Assembly: GCA_937877075.1 (NCBI GenBank)
Contig: CALEGD010000044.1
Span: 1-9,082 of the forward strand
Length of the DNA: 9,082 nt
Source of the DNA: an uncultured Acholeplasmatales bacterium
Lineage (GTDB): Bacteria > Bacillota_I > Bacilli_A > ML615J-28 > CAG-698
Reading direction: 5' to 3'
This document shows, piece after piece, positions 1-5,714 of the stretch. Position numbers and translations under genes: made by a program. The notes under the pieces were generated by a model. The model saw nothing but the letters and a program-made list of their open reading frames with translations, searched no databases and had not been told where the DNA came from. The first letter of the stretch is position 1. Each line of letters starts with the position of its first letter.

Positions 1-51
1 CTTATAAATTCTGATGAAGAAGAAAATAACGGTTGCTATATTGTAAGTTAA
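1..51 (+). CDS. 3' end of an upstream gene (partial)
   Basis: Only this frame is open from the window edge; the other two + frames hit stops within the first few codons. It encodes 16 residues, ending in an acidic stretch followed by CYIVS, and stops with TAA at 49-51, three bases before the next ATG. That tight spacing fits an operon gene. Nothing in so short a tail allows a functional call. Confidence 0.6.
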   Translation, partial: LINSDEEENNGCYIVS

Positions 52-54
52 ACA

Positions 55-435
55 ATGACCGAAAAACAATTCACTAACAAAGTAAAGTCTCACTTACAAG
101 AACTAAAAAACAATGGTCACCCAATTAAATTCACTAAAATTTGGGGAGGTGGTAAATACCAAAAAGCCGGTATTCCAGATCTGATCGCTTGTATTAATGG
201 GATCTACTTCGAAGTAGAACTAAAATCTTCGACTGGTGAACCTTCGGAGTTACAAAAATATAATATCCGGTTGACAAATGAAGCTAATGGAATTGGAATG
301 GTTCTTTACCCAGAAGGTTTTAACCAGTTCAAGAAGATAGTAAAGGGGGTGCTCAATTGCAATTCTCACATTCTAGAGTTGAATGCTTTAAAAGTTGCCC
401 ATACAAGTACAAATTGCGATATATTGACAAAATAA
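55..435 (+). CDS. VRR-NUC domain nuclease
   Basis: A small nuclease of the PD-(D/E)XK superfamily, VRR-NUC branch. Phage members are stand-alone single-domain proteins, thought to cut branched or flapped DNA during replication or recombination. The 126 residues show the family signature: a glycine-rich strand with a Gln (GGGKYQ, 31-36), GIPD at 39-42 carrying the first catalytic Asp (D42), the E-x-K pair E55/K57 in YFEVELKS, and a downstream Gln (Q67). The start is the only upstream ATG and begins like the family (MTEKQF), although no clear Shine-Dalgarno precedes it; translation may be coupled to the gene ending at 51. Domain-like sequence ends near residue 98. The last 28 or so residues look unrelated to the family, and most of their codons (357-435) overlap the next gene in another frame. 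Host-type restriction nuclease is less likely given the neighbours. Confidence 0.88.
   Translation: MTEKQFTNKVKSHLQELKNNGHPIKFTKIWGGGKYQKAGIPDLIACINGIYFEVELKSSTGEPSELQKYNIRLTNEANGIGMVLYPEGFNQFKKIVKGVLNCNSHILELNALKVAHTSTNCDILTK
342..350 (+). promoter_or_regulatory. Ribosome binding site deciding the TTG start at 357
   Basis: The purine run AAAGGGGGT lies inside the VRR-NUC gene about seven bases before TTG 357. It supports this non-ATG start for the Cas4-like gene. The first in-frame ATG would fall at residue 44 and would remove the N-terminal cysteine motif. The same bases form an A AAG GGG heptamer in the VRR-NUC reading frame. Confidence 0.65.
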
Positions 436-1982
436 AAACTGTACCAGCATATGAACCGGATAACGCTTTAATTCTTGGGCGATCAATGGGTGAAGGAATT
501 GAAAATGGAACTGGGGAAGGAATTAAAGTATATTACAATAGTTTTCCAGTCATTACAGATCAACATATAAATGAAGCGATTAAATTTGAATATTTGATTC
601 CAAGGGTTCAAGAGTTGATTCCTCCAGGTAGTAAATTTGAAGTTGAAATATCAACACCGGAGATGATAGGTTATATTGATCTATTGACAAAGGACTATGA
701 TATTTATGACTTTAAATACTCTAACAATGTTAAAAACTACCTAAATTCTCCACAATTATCGCTATACAAATATTTTTTTGAAAAACAACATCCAGATAAA
801 AAAATTCGTAATCTGTATTTCATGTTCATTCCAAAAGTGCAAATAAAACAAAAGAAAACTGAGGAACTATATGAATTTAGAAAACGAATACAAGAAGAAC
901 TTCAAAACTCAAGTATTACTATCAAAAAAATAGAATTTGATCAAGGGAAAGTGACCGAATTCTATCAGAGTATTGAGAAAATCAATAATGAAAAGGACTT
1001 TCCCAAAGAACCATCTTATTTGTGTAAATGGTGTGAGTATGAAAAATATTGTCATGAAGGAGTGGATTATATGTTGTTACCCAAAAATGAAAGAAGAGAA
1101 AAATTAATTGATGTGAATCCGGATATGTGGATTTATGCCGATTCCTATGTGGGGAAATCAACTTTCGCGGATCAGTTTGATGATTTGTTATTTATCAACA
1201 CTGATGGGAATACTGATAACACTACTTCGCCGGTGATTAAGATTGCCGATGTGGTAACGACCGAGGGCAGGATGACCAAAAGAAAATTCGCTTGGAACGT
1301 GTTTTTAGAAGTTATTCAAGAACTAGAAAAGAAAGACAACGATTATAAGCGGATTTGTCTTGATTTGGTAGAGGATCTTTACGAGCATTGCAGATTATAT
1401 ACCTATGACAAGTTGGGGATTCAGCATGAAACGGATGCTGGGTATGGAAAAGGTTGGGACATGGTCAGAACCGAGTTCTTGACAGCAATCAAACGGCTTA
1501 AAAACCTTGGTTACCAGATCATTTATATTTCTAAAGAAACCATCACTGAAATTACTCTCAAAAGCGGTTCTAAGATTACGACCTTCAAACCAAACATCAA
1601 TGACAAAGTGGCAAATGTGTTAGCCGGTACGGTTGATCTCACCGTCCGGGCGTATATGGACGGTGAAGAGAGATTCCTTCAACTAGAGAAAAAAGAAACT
1701 ATCTTCGGCGGTGGTCGGTTCGCGTTCAAGCTGGATAAAATTCCCTTGGATAAAGATGAGTTCTTGCAAGCCTTAAAGGATGCCCAGGACGGTATCAAAA
1801 CCCATGGCGAAACGAAGGAAGAAAATAAACCAACAACCAGAAAGCGAACACCGAAAGCGGAGGATTCTACAACACCGGAACCAAAAGAGGTTTCTTCTAC
1901 CCAGGAAGTTCAAGAAATTGGACTAGAAACTAAAGAAGCGGAACAAGCTAAACCAAGAACACGAAAGAAAAGGGGTGAGTAA
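357..1982 (+). CDS. Cas4-like PD-(D/E)XK nuclease fused to Sak4-like RecA-fold ATPase
   Basis: A two-domain recombination protein of 541 residues. Residues 1-235 look like a Cas4/RecB-family nuclease: SHSRVECFKSCPYKYKLRY at the N terminus (C10, C14), GYID with D108, the D-F-K triad 118-120, a QxxxY motif (Q133/Y137), and C223-x2-C226-x5-C232. That cysteine pattern matches the 4Fe-4S site of Cas4 proteins. Residues 239-475 look like a phage P-loop ATPase of the Sak4 type (single-strand annealing or RecA-like). Its Walker A is ADSYVGKST (261-269), with Ala where the first Gly is usual, and a Walker B-like strand ends at D336. Residues about 483-541 are a charged, probably disordered Lys/Glu/Thr tail. 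The domains are often separate genes in phages. Position 1071 (M239) is an in-frame ATG with its own ribosome binding site, so a 303-residue ATPase may also be made. The SSB gene two places downstream fits a Sak4-SSB pairing. Confidence 0.82.
   Translation: MQFSHSRVECFKSCPYKYKLRYIDKIKTVPAYEPDNALILGRSMGEGIENGTGEGIKVYYNSFPVITDQHINEAIKFEYLIPRVQELIPPGSKFEVEISTPEMIGYIDLLTKDYDIYDFKYSNNVKNYLNSPQLSLYKYFFEKQHPDKKIRNLYFMFIPKVQIKQKKTEELYEFRKRIQEELQNSSITIKKIEFDQGKVTEFYQSIEKINNEKDFPKEPSYLCKWCEYEKYCHEGVDYMLLPKNERREKLIDVNPDMWIYADSYVGKSTFADQFDDLLFINTDGNTDNTTSPVIKIADVVTTEGRMTKRKFAWNVFLEVIQELEKKDNDYKRICLDLVEDLYEHCRLYTYDKLGIQHETDAGYGKGWDMVRTEFLTAIKRLKNLGYQIIYISKETITEITLKSGSKITTFKPNINDKVANVLAGTVDLTVRAYMDGEERFLQLEKKETIFGGGRFAFKLDKIPLDKDEFLQALKDAQDGIKTHGETKEENKPTTRKRTPKAEDSTTPEPKEVSSTQEVQEIGLETKEAEQAKPRTRKKRGE
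1057..1073 (+). promoter_or_regulatory. Internal ribosome binding site and in-frame ATG
   Basis: AAGGAG (1057-1062) sits eight bases before ATG 1071, in frame with the surrounding gene and exactly at the junction between the Cas4-like and ATPase domains. Initiation here would yield a 303-residue stand-alone Sak4-like ATPase beginning MLLPKNERREK. Spacing and sequence are as good as those of neighbouring gene starts. Whether it is used cannot be told from sequence alone. Confidence 0.5.
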
Positions 1983-2332
1983 TGGCGGTATTGAGTTTGA
2001 AGGATGGTTCGGTTGAAACCATCCTTCAGCCGGAAGATTTTCAATATTTACTTGATGATTATTTGGGTTACGATGCTGCAAAGTATTTCCAACGATTGAT
2101 TGAAAAATACGAATCCCAAATTAAAGAAGCTAATGATGAAACAAATAGTGATCTTACTTCTTACGAATCGTCCTTAGAATCTAATACACGCGCATTTCAA
2201 GATATTGAAGAATTATGCCGGAGTATGGTTTCAGAATTTAATCTGGAGGAGGGGAGGAATAAACTAGCGACCTTAAGACCTTGGTACAAAAGAATTGCGG
2301 AGATTATCACAATTATAAATAACCAAATTTGA
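1982..2332 (+). CDS. Acidic helical protein of unknown function
   Basis: I do not recognise this 116-residue protein. Its ATG shares one base with the TAA of the preceding gene (TAATG), and AAGGGG lies 8-12 bases upstream, so the start is secure and translation is probably coupled. The sequence is rich in Glu, Asp and Ser, has no cysteine motif beyond a single Cys, and shows no signal peptide or membrane segment. A mainly helical, coiled-coil-prone middle (about residues 33-75) is followed by a helix containing LRPWYKRIAEI. Being sandwiched between a recombinase and an SSB gene, it may be an accessory of that pair, but this rests on position only. Confidence 0.75.
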   Translation: MAVLSLKDGSVETILQPEDFQYLLDDYLGYDAAKYFQRLIEKYESQIKEANDETNSDLTSYESSLESNTRAFQDIEELCRSMVSEFNLEEGRNKLATLRPWYKRIAEIITIINNQI

Positions 2333-2347
2333 AAGGATGATTTAATA

Positions 2348-2806
2348 ATGGCGGTTAATAATTTATGGGAAAAATTTGATAAGGCGATTGATACTGAAGG
2401 ACTACAAGCGGATATTAAAGATGCACAAGATAATGGAGCGAGTTTTAAGGAAGTTCCACATGGACAATATGAGGTTAAAATTGAGAAGTTGGAACTGACT
2501 GCATCTAAAGCCGGTGATCCTATGGTCACGTGTTGGATAAAAGTTGTTGACGGTGAGTATAAGGGAAGCATGATTTTCATGAATCAGGTCGTTAATCGAG
2601 GGTTCCAAGTTCATATTGCTAACGAGTTTTTACGGTCACTAGAAAGTGGAATTGATATCAAATTCGAAAACTATTCACAATACGGACAACTATTGATGGA
2701 TGTTCATGAAGCAATTGATGATCGTCTTGAATACTGCTTACATTATGGCGAAGGTAAAAAGGGATTTAGTACCTATGAGATCGTTGAAGTATTTGAAGTG
2801 GAGTAA
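2348..2806 (+). CDS. DUF669-type single-stranded DNA-binding protein
   Basis: Probably the phage SSB that coats single-stranded DNA during replication and recombination. The 152 residues follow the DUF669 pattern: a short helical N terminus, then VPHGQYEVKIEKLEL (36-50), a polar turn (ASKAGDPM), and the strands TCWIKVVDGEYKG and MIFMNQV (61-81), which are typical of this OB-fold-like family. A helix (about 88-100) and a basic/aromatic segment follow, and the protein ends in an acidic tail (VEVFEVE) of the kind many SSBs use to recruit partners. AAGGATG lies about seven bases before ATG 2348. The gene sits after the Sak4-like ATPase, the usual arrangement for such pairs. A strong hairpin begins seven bases after the stop and could stabilise this message at its 3' end. 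Confidence 0.85.
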   Translation: MAVNNLWEKFDKAIDTEGLQADIKDAQDNGASFKEVPHGQYEVKIEKLELTASKAGDPMVTCWIKVVDGEYKGSMIFMNQVVNRGFQVHIANEFLRSLESGIDIKFENYSQYGQLLMDVHEAIDDRLEYCLHYGEGKKGFSTYEIVEVFEVE

Positions 2807-2813
2807 ATACTAA

Positions 2814-2850
2814 TACAAGAGGATGGGGTTTTATATCCCATCCTCTTGTA
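2814..2850 (+). repeat. 14-bp perfect inverted repeat (hairpin) in the SSB-downstream gap
   Basis: The arms at 2814-2827 (TACAAGAGGATGGG) and 2837-2850 are exact reverse complements around a 9-base loop (2828-2836). The stem starts seven bases after the SSB stop and ends five bases before the TTGGAGG of the next gene. AAAAATTGG, not a T-run, follows, and the opposite strand also lacks a T-run after the stem, so this is not a canonical intrinsic terminator in either direction. A transcript-processing or mRNA-stabilising hairpin, or a DNA-binding palindrome, is more likely. Confidence 0.9.
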
Positions 2851-2869
2851 AAAAATTGGAGGTAATGTG

Positions 2870-3127
2870 ATGAATTTACGTAAATTAAGTAATAGGCAAA
2901 TTAATAAATTACTTGATAAATTAGATGTTGAGTGGTCAACGTGTTTAAATGAATTGATTGAAGCCGGTCGTGGGTATGAGACATCAAATGAAATACAGAA
3001 AAAAATGGATCCTTTATCACTTAAATATAAATTATTAGTTTCCAAATATAGTAATATTAGATTTGAGATGGAACGCAGATGGGGGATAAACCCTCCATAT
3101 CGATTACCCATTAAAAGGAGGAAGTAA
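2870..3127 (+). CDS. Small basic helical protein of unknown function
   Basis: I do not recognise this 85-residue protein. It is Lys/Arg-rich, appears all-helical (LRKLSNRQINKLLDKL, then LNELIEAGRGYETSNEIQKKM) and ends in a basic PIKRRK tail, which could contact nucleic acid. A GTG at 2867 is also in frame, but ATG 2870 lies seven bases after TTGGAGG (2856-2862) and is the better start. It ends one base before the polymerase ATG, and the polymerase ribosome binding site lies inside its last codons, so the two are likely translated together. A role in replication is inferred only from this position. Confidence 0.72.
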   Translation: MNLRKLSNRQINKLLDKLDVEWSTCLNELIEAGRGYETSNEIQKKMDPLSLKYKLLVSKYSNIRFEMERRWGINPPYRLPIKRRK

Positions 3128-3128
3128 T

Positions 3129-4820
3129 ATGATTTTCTATGATTTTGAAGTTTTTAAACACGATTGGTTAGTTGTTATGATCGACATGATAAATAAACAA
3201 GAACACATCATCATTAATGACGCTGAAGAACTTGAAAGTTTTTACCTTACACATAAAAATGATATTTGGATAGGTTATAACTCTCGAAGATACGACCAAT
3301 ACATTTTAAAAGCCATTCTTTGTGGGTTCAACCCCAAAAAGATTAATGATTGGATGATCAAAGACGGAAAACAAGGATGGCAATTTTCCAACTTATTAAA
3401 TAAAATCCCGCTTAACACTTACGATGTGATGACCAGTTTTCACTCATTAAAACAACTTGAGGGATTCATGGGCAATAGCATTAAAGAATCAAGTGTTCCC
3501 TTCGATATTGACCGGAAATTAACCCCGGAGGAGATAGCAGAAACGGTTAAATATTGCCGTCACGATGTGGAGCAGACGATCGAAGTATTTATTCAGCGAA
3601 AAGAAGAGTTTGAAAGTCATCTTGGGTTAATAAAAATGTTTGATCTTCCTTTATCATATATGGGAAAAACAAAAGCCCAATTGTCAGCAATTATTTTAGA
3701 AGCACGAAAGCAAGACCGAAATGATGAATTTGAAATTCAGTTACCGGACACGTTAGAAATAAAAAAATACCGGGAAGTTTTAAACTGGTACAAGAACCCG
3801 GAGAATCGGGATTATGAAAAACGATTAGAAATTGATGTTGCCAACGTTCCTCATGTGTTCGGCTGGGGCGGCTTGCATGGAGCAATTGATCAATACCATG
3901 GTGAGGGTTATTTCGTTAATATCGATGTTGCCAGTTATTACCCAGCGTTAATGATTGAGTATGACTTTTTAAGTAGGAACGTTTTAAGACCATCTAAGTA
4001 CAAAGAGATCAGAGATCGGCGCCTTGAATTAAAAGCACAAAAAGATCCGAAAAATGAACCATTGAAAATCGTTCTGAATGGTACTTATGGAGCGATGAAA
4101 GATAAGTTCAACCAACTTTATGATCCAAGACAGGCGAATAATGTTTGTGTCGGCGGTCAACTCCTATTGTTGGATCTGATTGAAAAACTTGAAGATCATT
4201 GTCAGTTAATTCAATCCAACACCGATGGCCTACTGGTTAAACTCCACCAGGAGGAAGATTTTGATCTGATTGATGATATTTGTTATGAGTGGGAAAAACG
4301 AACCAGGATGGTTTTAGAGTTTGATTCTTACCGGAAGGTGTTTCAAAAAGATGTTAATAATTATGTCATTGTTGATTTTGACGGCGGGTATAAGTCTAAA
4401 GGCGGTTATGTTAAGAAATTAGATAGCTTGGACTATGACCTTCCGATCGTCAACACCGCAGTAATCAACTACTTATTGGAAAATATTCACCCGGCGAAAA
4501 CAATTAATGAATGTGGCCAACTAAAAGAGTTCCAGAAGATTGTAAAAGTCAGCAGTAAGTATTCTCATGCGCTTTATAACGGCGAGATCCAGAATGACAA
4601 GTGTTTCCGGGTGTTTGCATCTAAATTAAACACTGATGGAACGATTTATAAAGTGAAAACTCACGATAGTAACCCGGAAAAGTTTGCAAATACTCCTGAT
4701 AATTGTTTTATTATGAATGGTGATGTTTCCAAAAAATCAATTCCTAAAAAATTAAATAAGCAATGGTATATTGATTTAGCTATCAAACGATTGGAGGACT
4801 TTGGCATATGCTTAAAGTAG
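3129..4820 (+). CDS. Family B DNA polymerase with 3'-5' exonuclease domain
   Basis: The phage replicative DNA polymerase. The N-terminal exonuclease shows all three motifs: D5-F-E7 (Exo I), N51-x4-D56 in GYNSRRYDQY (Exo II) and Y142-x3-D146 in YCRHD (Exo III). The polymerase domain has motif A, D266 in DVASYYPAL; motif B, K313-x3-N317-x2-YG (320-321); and motif C, NTDG with D366. D266 and D366 are the metal-binding pair, and a KDVNNY segment (408-412) follows in the thumb region. At 563 residues it is much shorter than typical family B enzymes. Only about 47 residues separate motifs A and B, so the fingers are small. No terminal protein is evident, and a primase-helicase lies downstream, so RNA or DNA priming rather than protein priming is expected. 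A strong AAAAGGAGG lies about eight bases before ATG 3129. Both active sites look intact. Confidence 0.92.
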   Translation: MIFYDFEVFKHDWLVVMIDMINKQEHIIINDAEELESFYLTHKNDIWIGYNSRRYDQYILKAILCGFNPKKINDWMIKDGKQGWQFSNLLNKIPLNTYDVMTSFHSLKQLEGFMGNSIKESSVPFDIDRKLTPEEIAETVKYCRHDVEQTIEVFIQRKEEFESHLGLIKMFDLPLSYMGKTKAQLSAIILEARKQDRNDEFEIQLPDTLEIKKYREVLNWYKNPENRDYEKRLEIDVANVPHVFGWGGLHGAIDQYHGEGYFVNIDVASYYPALMIEYDFLSRNVLRPSKYKEIRDRRLELKAQKDPKNEPLKIVLNGTYGAMKDKFNQLYDPRQANNVCVGGQLLLLDLIEKLEDHCQLIQSNTDGLLVKLHQEEDFDLIDDICYEWEKRTRMVLEFDSYRKVFQKDVNNYVIVDFDGGYKSKGGYVKKLDSLDYDLPIVNTAVINYLLENIHPAKTINECGQLKEFQKIVKVSSKYSHALYNGEIQNDKCFRVFASKLNTDGTIYKVKTHDSNPEKFANTPDNCFIMNGDVSKKSIPKKLNKQWYIDLAIKRLEDFGICLK

Positions 4821-5125
4821 TGATTGAATCACCTTATGTTGGTGATTTAGTACGTAATATAAAATATGCGCGGTTGTGTTTGTTGGACAGTTTAAAACGT
4901 GGTGAAGCACCATATTTATCTCATTTAATTTACCCGCTAGTATTAGATGATCGTGTTCCAGAACAACGAAAAACTGGGATACAAGCCGGTTTAGAGTGGG
5001 GGAGAGTAGCGGATCTAAGGGTGGTTTATATTGATTATGGCATTACATCAGGTATGAAAAAAGGAATAGAGGATGCTAAAATAATCCATCAACCGATTAA
5101 GTACAGGAGGATTATGGGAAAATGA
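4808..5125 (+). CDS. DUF7768-like protein (deoxyribosyltransferase/N-glycosidase fold)
   Basis: The 105 residues match, from memory, the phage DUF7768 pattern, a relative of DUF4406 and of nucleoside 2-deoxyribosyltransferases: IESPY at 6-10, RNIKYAR (16-22), PYLSHLIY (35-42), PEQRKTGI (51-58), and a C-terminal YGITSGMKKGIEDA segment with E88, which resembles the SxGM-E signature of that fold. These enzymes cut or exchange the N-glycosidic bond of deoxynucleosides or their phosphates, so a role in nucleotide salvage or pool editing is plausible; the substrate is unknown. ATG 4808 lies ten bases after GGAGG (4793-4797) and overlaps the polymerase end by 13 bases. The stop overlaps the following methyltransferase start (ATGA), so all three are likely co-translated. 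Confidence 0.72.
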   Translation: MLKVVIESPYVGDLVRNIKYARLCLLDSLKRGEAPYLSHLIYPLVLDDRVPEQRKTGIQAGLEWGRVADLRVVYIDYGITSGMKKGIEDAKIIHQPIKYRRIMGK

Positions 5126-5679
5126 AGAAATATAGTATAATATATGCAGATCCGCCTTGGTCTTATGGCAGTAAGTACGGTGCAGACATGAAAAAAATTT
5201 CCGAGCAATACCCGGTAATGACTGTTAAAGAAATTAAAAACTTACCTGTTAAAAACATCATCAATGATACCGCCTTATTGTTTCTTTGGTGTACTGACTC
5301 ACATTTGCCAGAAGGATTAGAGGTCATCAAGGCATGGGGATTCAAATATAAAACAGTAGCGTTTAACTGGATCAAAAAGACTAACACCGGAACCACTTGT
5401 GTAAATGTTGCACCTTATACCTTGAAAAGTTGGGAACTTTGTTTATTGGGCGTAAGGGGAACGCCAACTAAGGGGTTATTAAAAACCCGTAATGTTCGCG
5501 GTCTGGTGGAGGCAGAAAGAACCGTTCATAGTAAGAAACCGGAAGAAGTAAGGGTGAGAATTGAAAAAATGGTTGGGAATTCACGTAATATCGATAAAAT
5601 AGAACTTTTTGCAAGAGAATCTTCTCCCGGCTGGGATGTTTGGGGTAATGAGGTTGATTCAGATATTTTTTTAGGGTGA
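5122..5679 (+). CDS. MT-A70 family N6-adenine DNA methyltransferase
   Basis: Transfers a methyl group from S-adenosylmethionine to adenine N6, most likely in DNA. The 185 residues carry the catalytic DPPW (10-13) right after the first strand, a FLWCT strand (54-58), a WELCLLGVRG segment (104-113), HSKKPEEV (136-143) and a C-terminal FAR...PGWDVWGNE, all typical of phage MT-A70 proteins. The length is normal for the family and no motif is missing. The start overlaps the preceding stop as ATGA, with AGGAGG about eleven bases upstream. No restriction endonuclease lies nearby, so it is an orphan methylase. Protection against host restriction or marking of replicated DNA is the usual interpretation. 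Target sequence unknown. Confidence 0.9.
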   Translation: MKKYSIIYADPPWSYGSKYGADMKKISEQYPVMTVKEIKNLPVKNIINDTALLFLWCTDSHLPEGLEVIKAWGFKYKTVAFNWIKKTNTGTTCVNVAPYTLKSWELCLLGVRGTPTKGLLKTRNVRGLVEAERTVHSKKPEEVRVRIEKMVGNSRNIDKIELFARESSPGWDVWGNEVDSDIFLG

Positions 5680-5682
5680 ACG

Positions 5683-5702
5683 TTCAAGTTTCTTAACTTG
5701 AA
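5683..5702 (+). repeat. 8-bp inverted repeat abutting the primase ribosome binding site
   Basis: TTCAAGTT (5683-5690) and AACTTGAA (5695-5702) pair perfectly around a TCTT loop. The stem begins three bases after the methyltransferase stop and its last base touches GGAGG (5703-5707), the ribosome binding site for the primase ATG at 5715. No T-run follows, so it is not an intrinsic terminator. A ribosome finishing the upstream gene would cover the left arm, so the structure could couple primase translation to the methyltransferase. Confidence 0.85.
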
Positions 5703-5714
5703 GGAGGAAATTTC

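Noticed and set aside
357..1070. Cas4 as part of a CRISPR adaptation locus
   Set aside because: No Cas1 or Cas2, no repeat array, and all neighbours are phage replication genes; a phage recombination role explains it better.
2197..2580. Minus-strand open frames here and at 2402-2614, 2773-3111, 3691-3885, 5163-5396, 7263-7478, 7482-7676 and 8207-8392
   Set aside because: They lie opposite well-supported + strand genes, lack convincing ribosome binding sites, and show no recognisable domain.
2784..2816. Sigma-70-like promoter (TTGAAG, then TACTAA or TAATAC)
   Set aside because: Boxes are weak matches, and AT-rich sequence gives many such pairs. Tight gene packing argues for read-through from upstream.
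2814..2855. Intrinsic transcription terminator after the SSB gene
   Set aside because: The stem is strong, but A-rich sequence, not a T-run, follows on the + strand, and the - strand has no T-run after it either.
2823..2870. 15-codon leader peptide inside the hairpin, ending in TGATG at the next start
   Set aside because: Its AAGAGG touches the ATG with no spacing, so initiation is unlikely, and the frame is probably a chance product of the repeat.
5625..5672. Terminator at the end of the methyltransferase (short GC stem plus T7)
   Set aside because: The TCCC/GGGA stem is only four pairs and lies about 30 bases before the T-run, all inside the coding region.
5122..5679. Restriction-modification system around the methyltransferase
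   Set aside because: No restriction endonuclease or specificity subunit is adjacent. The VRR-NUC and Cas4-like nucleases are phage replication types and lie far upstream.
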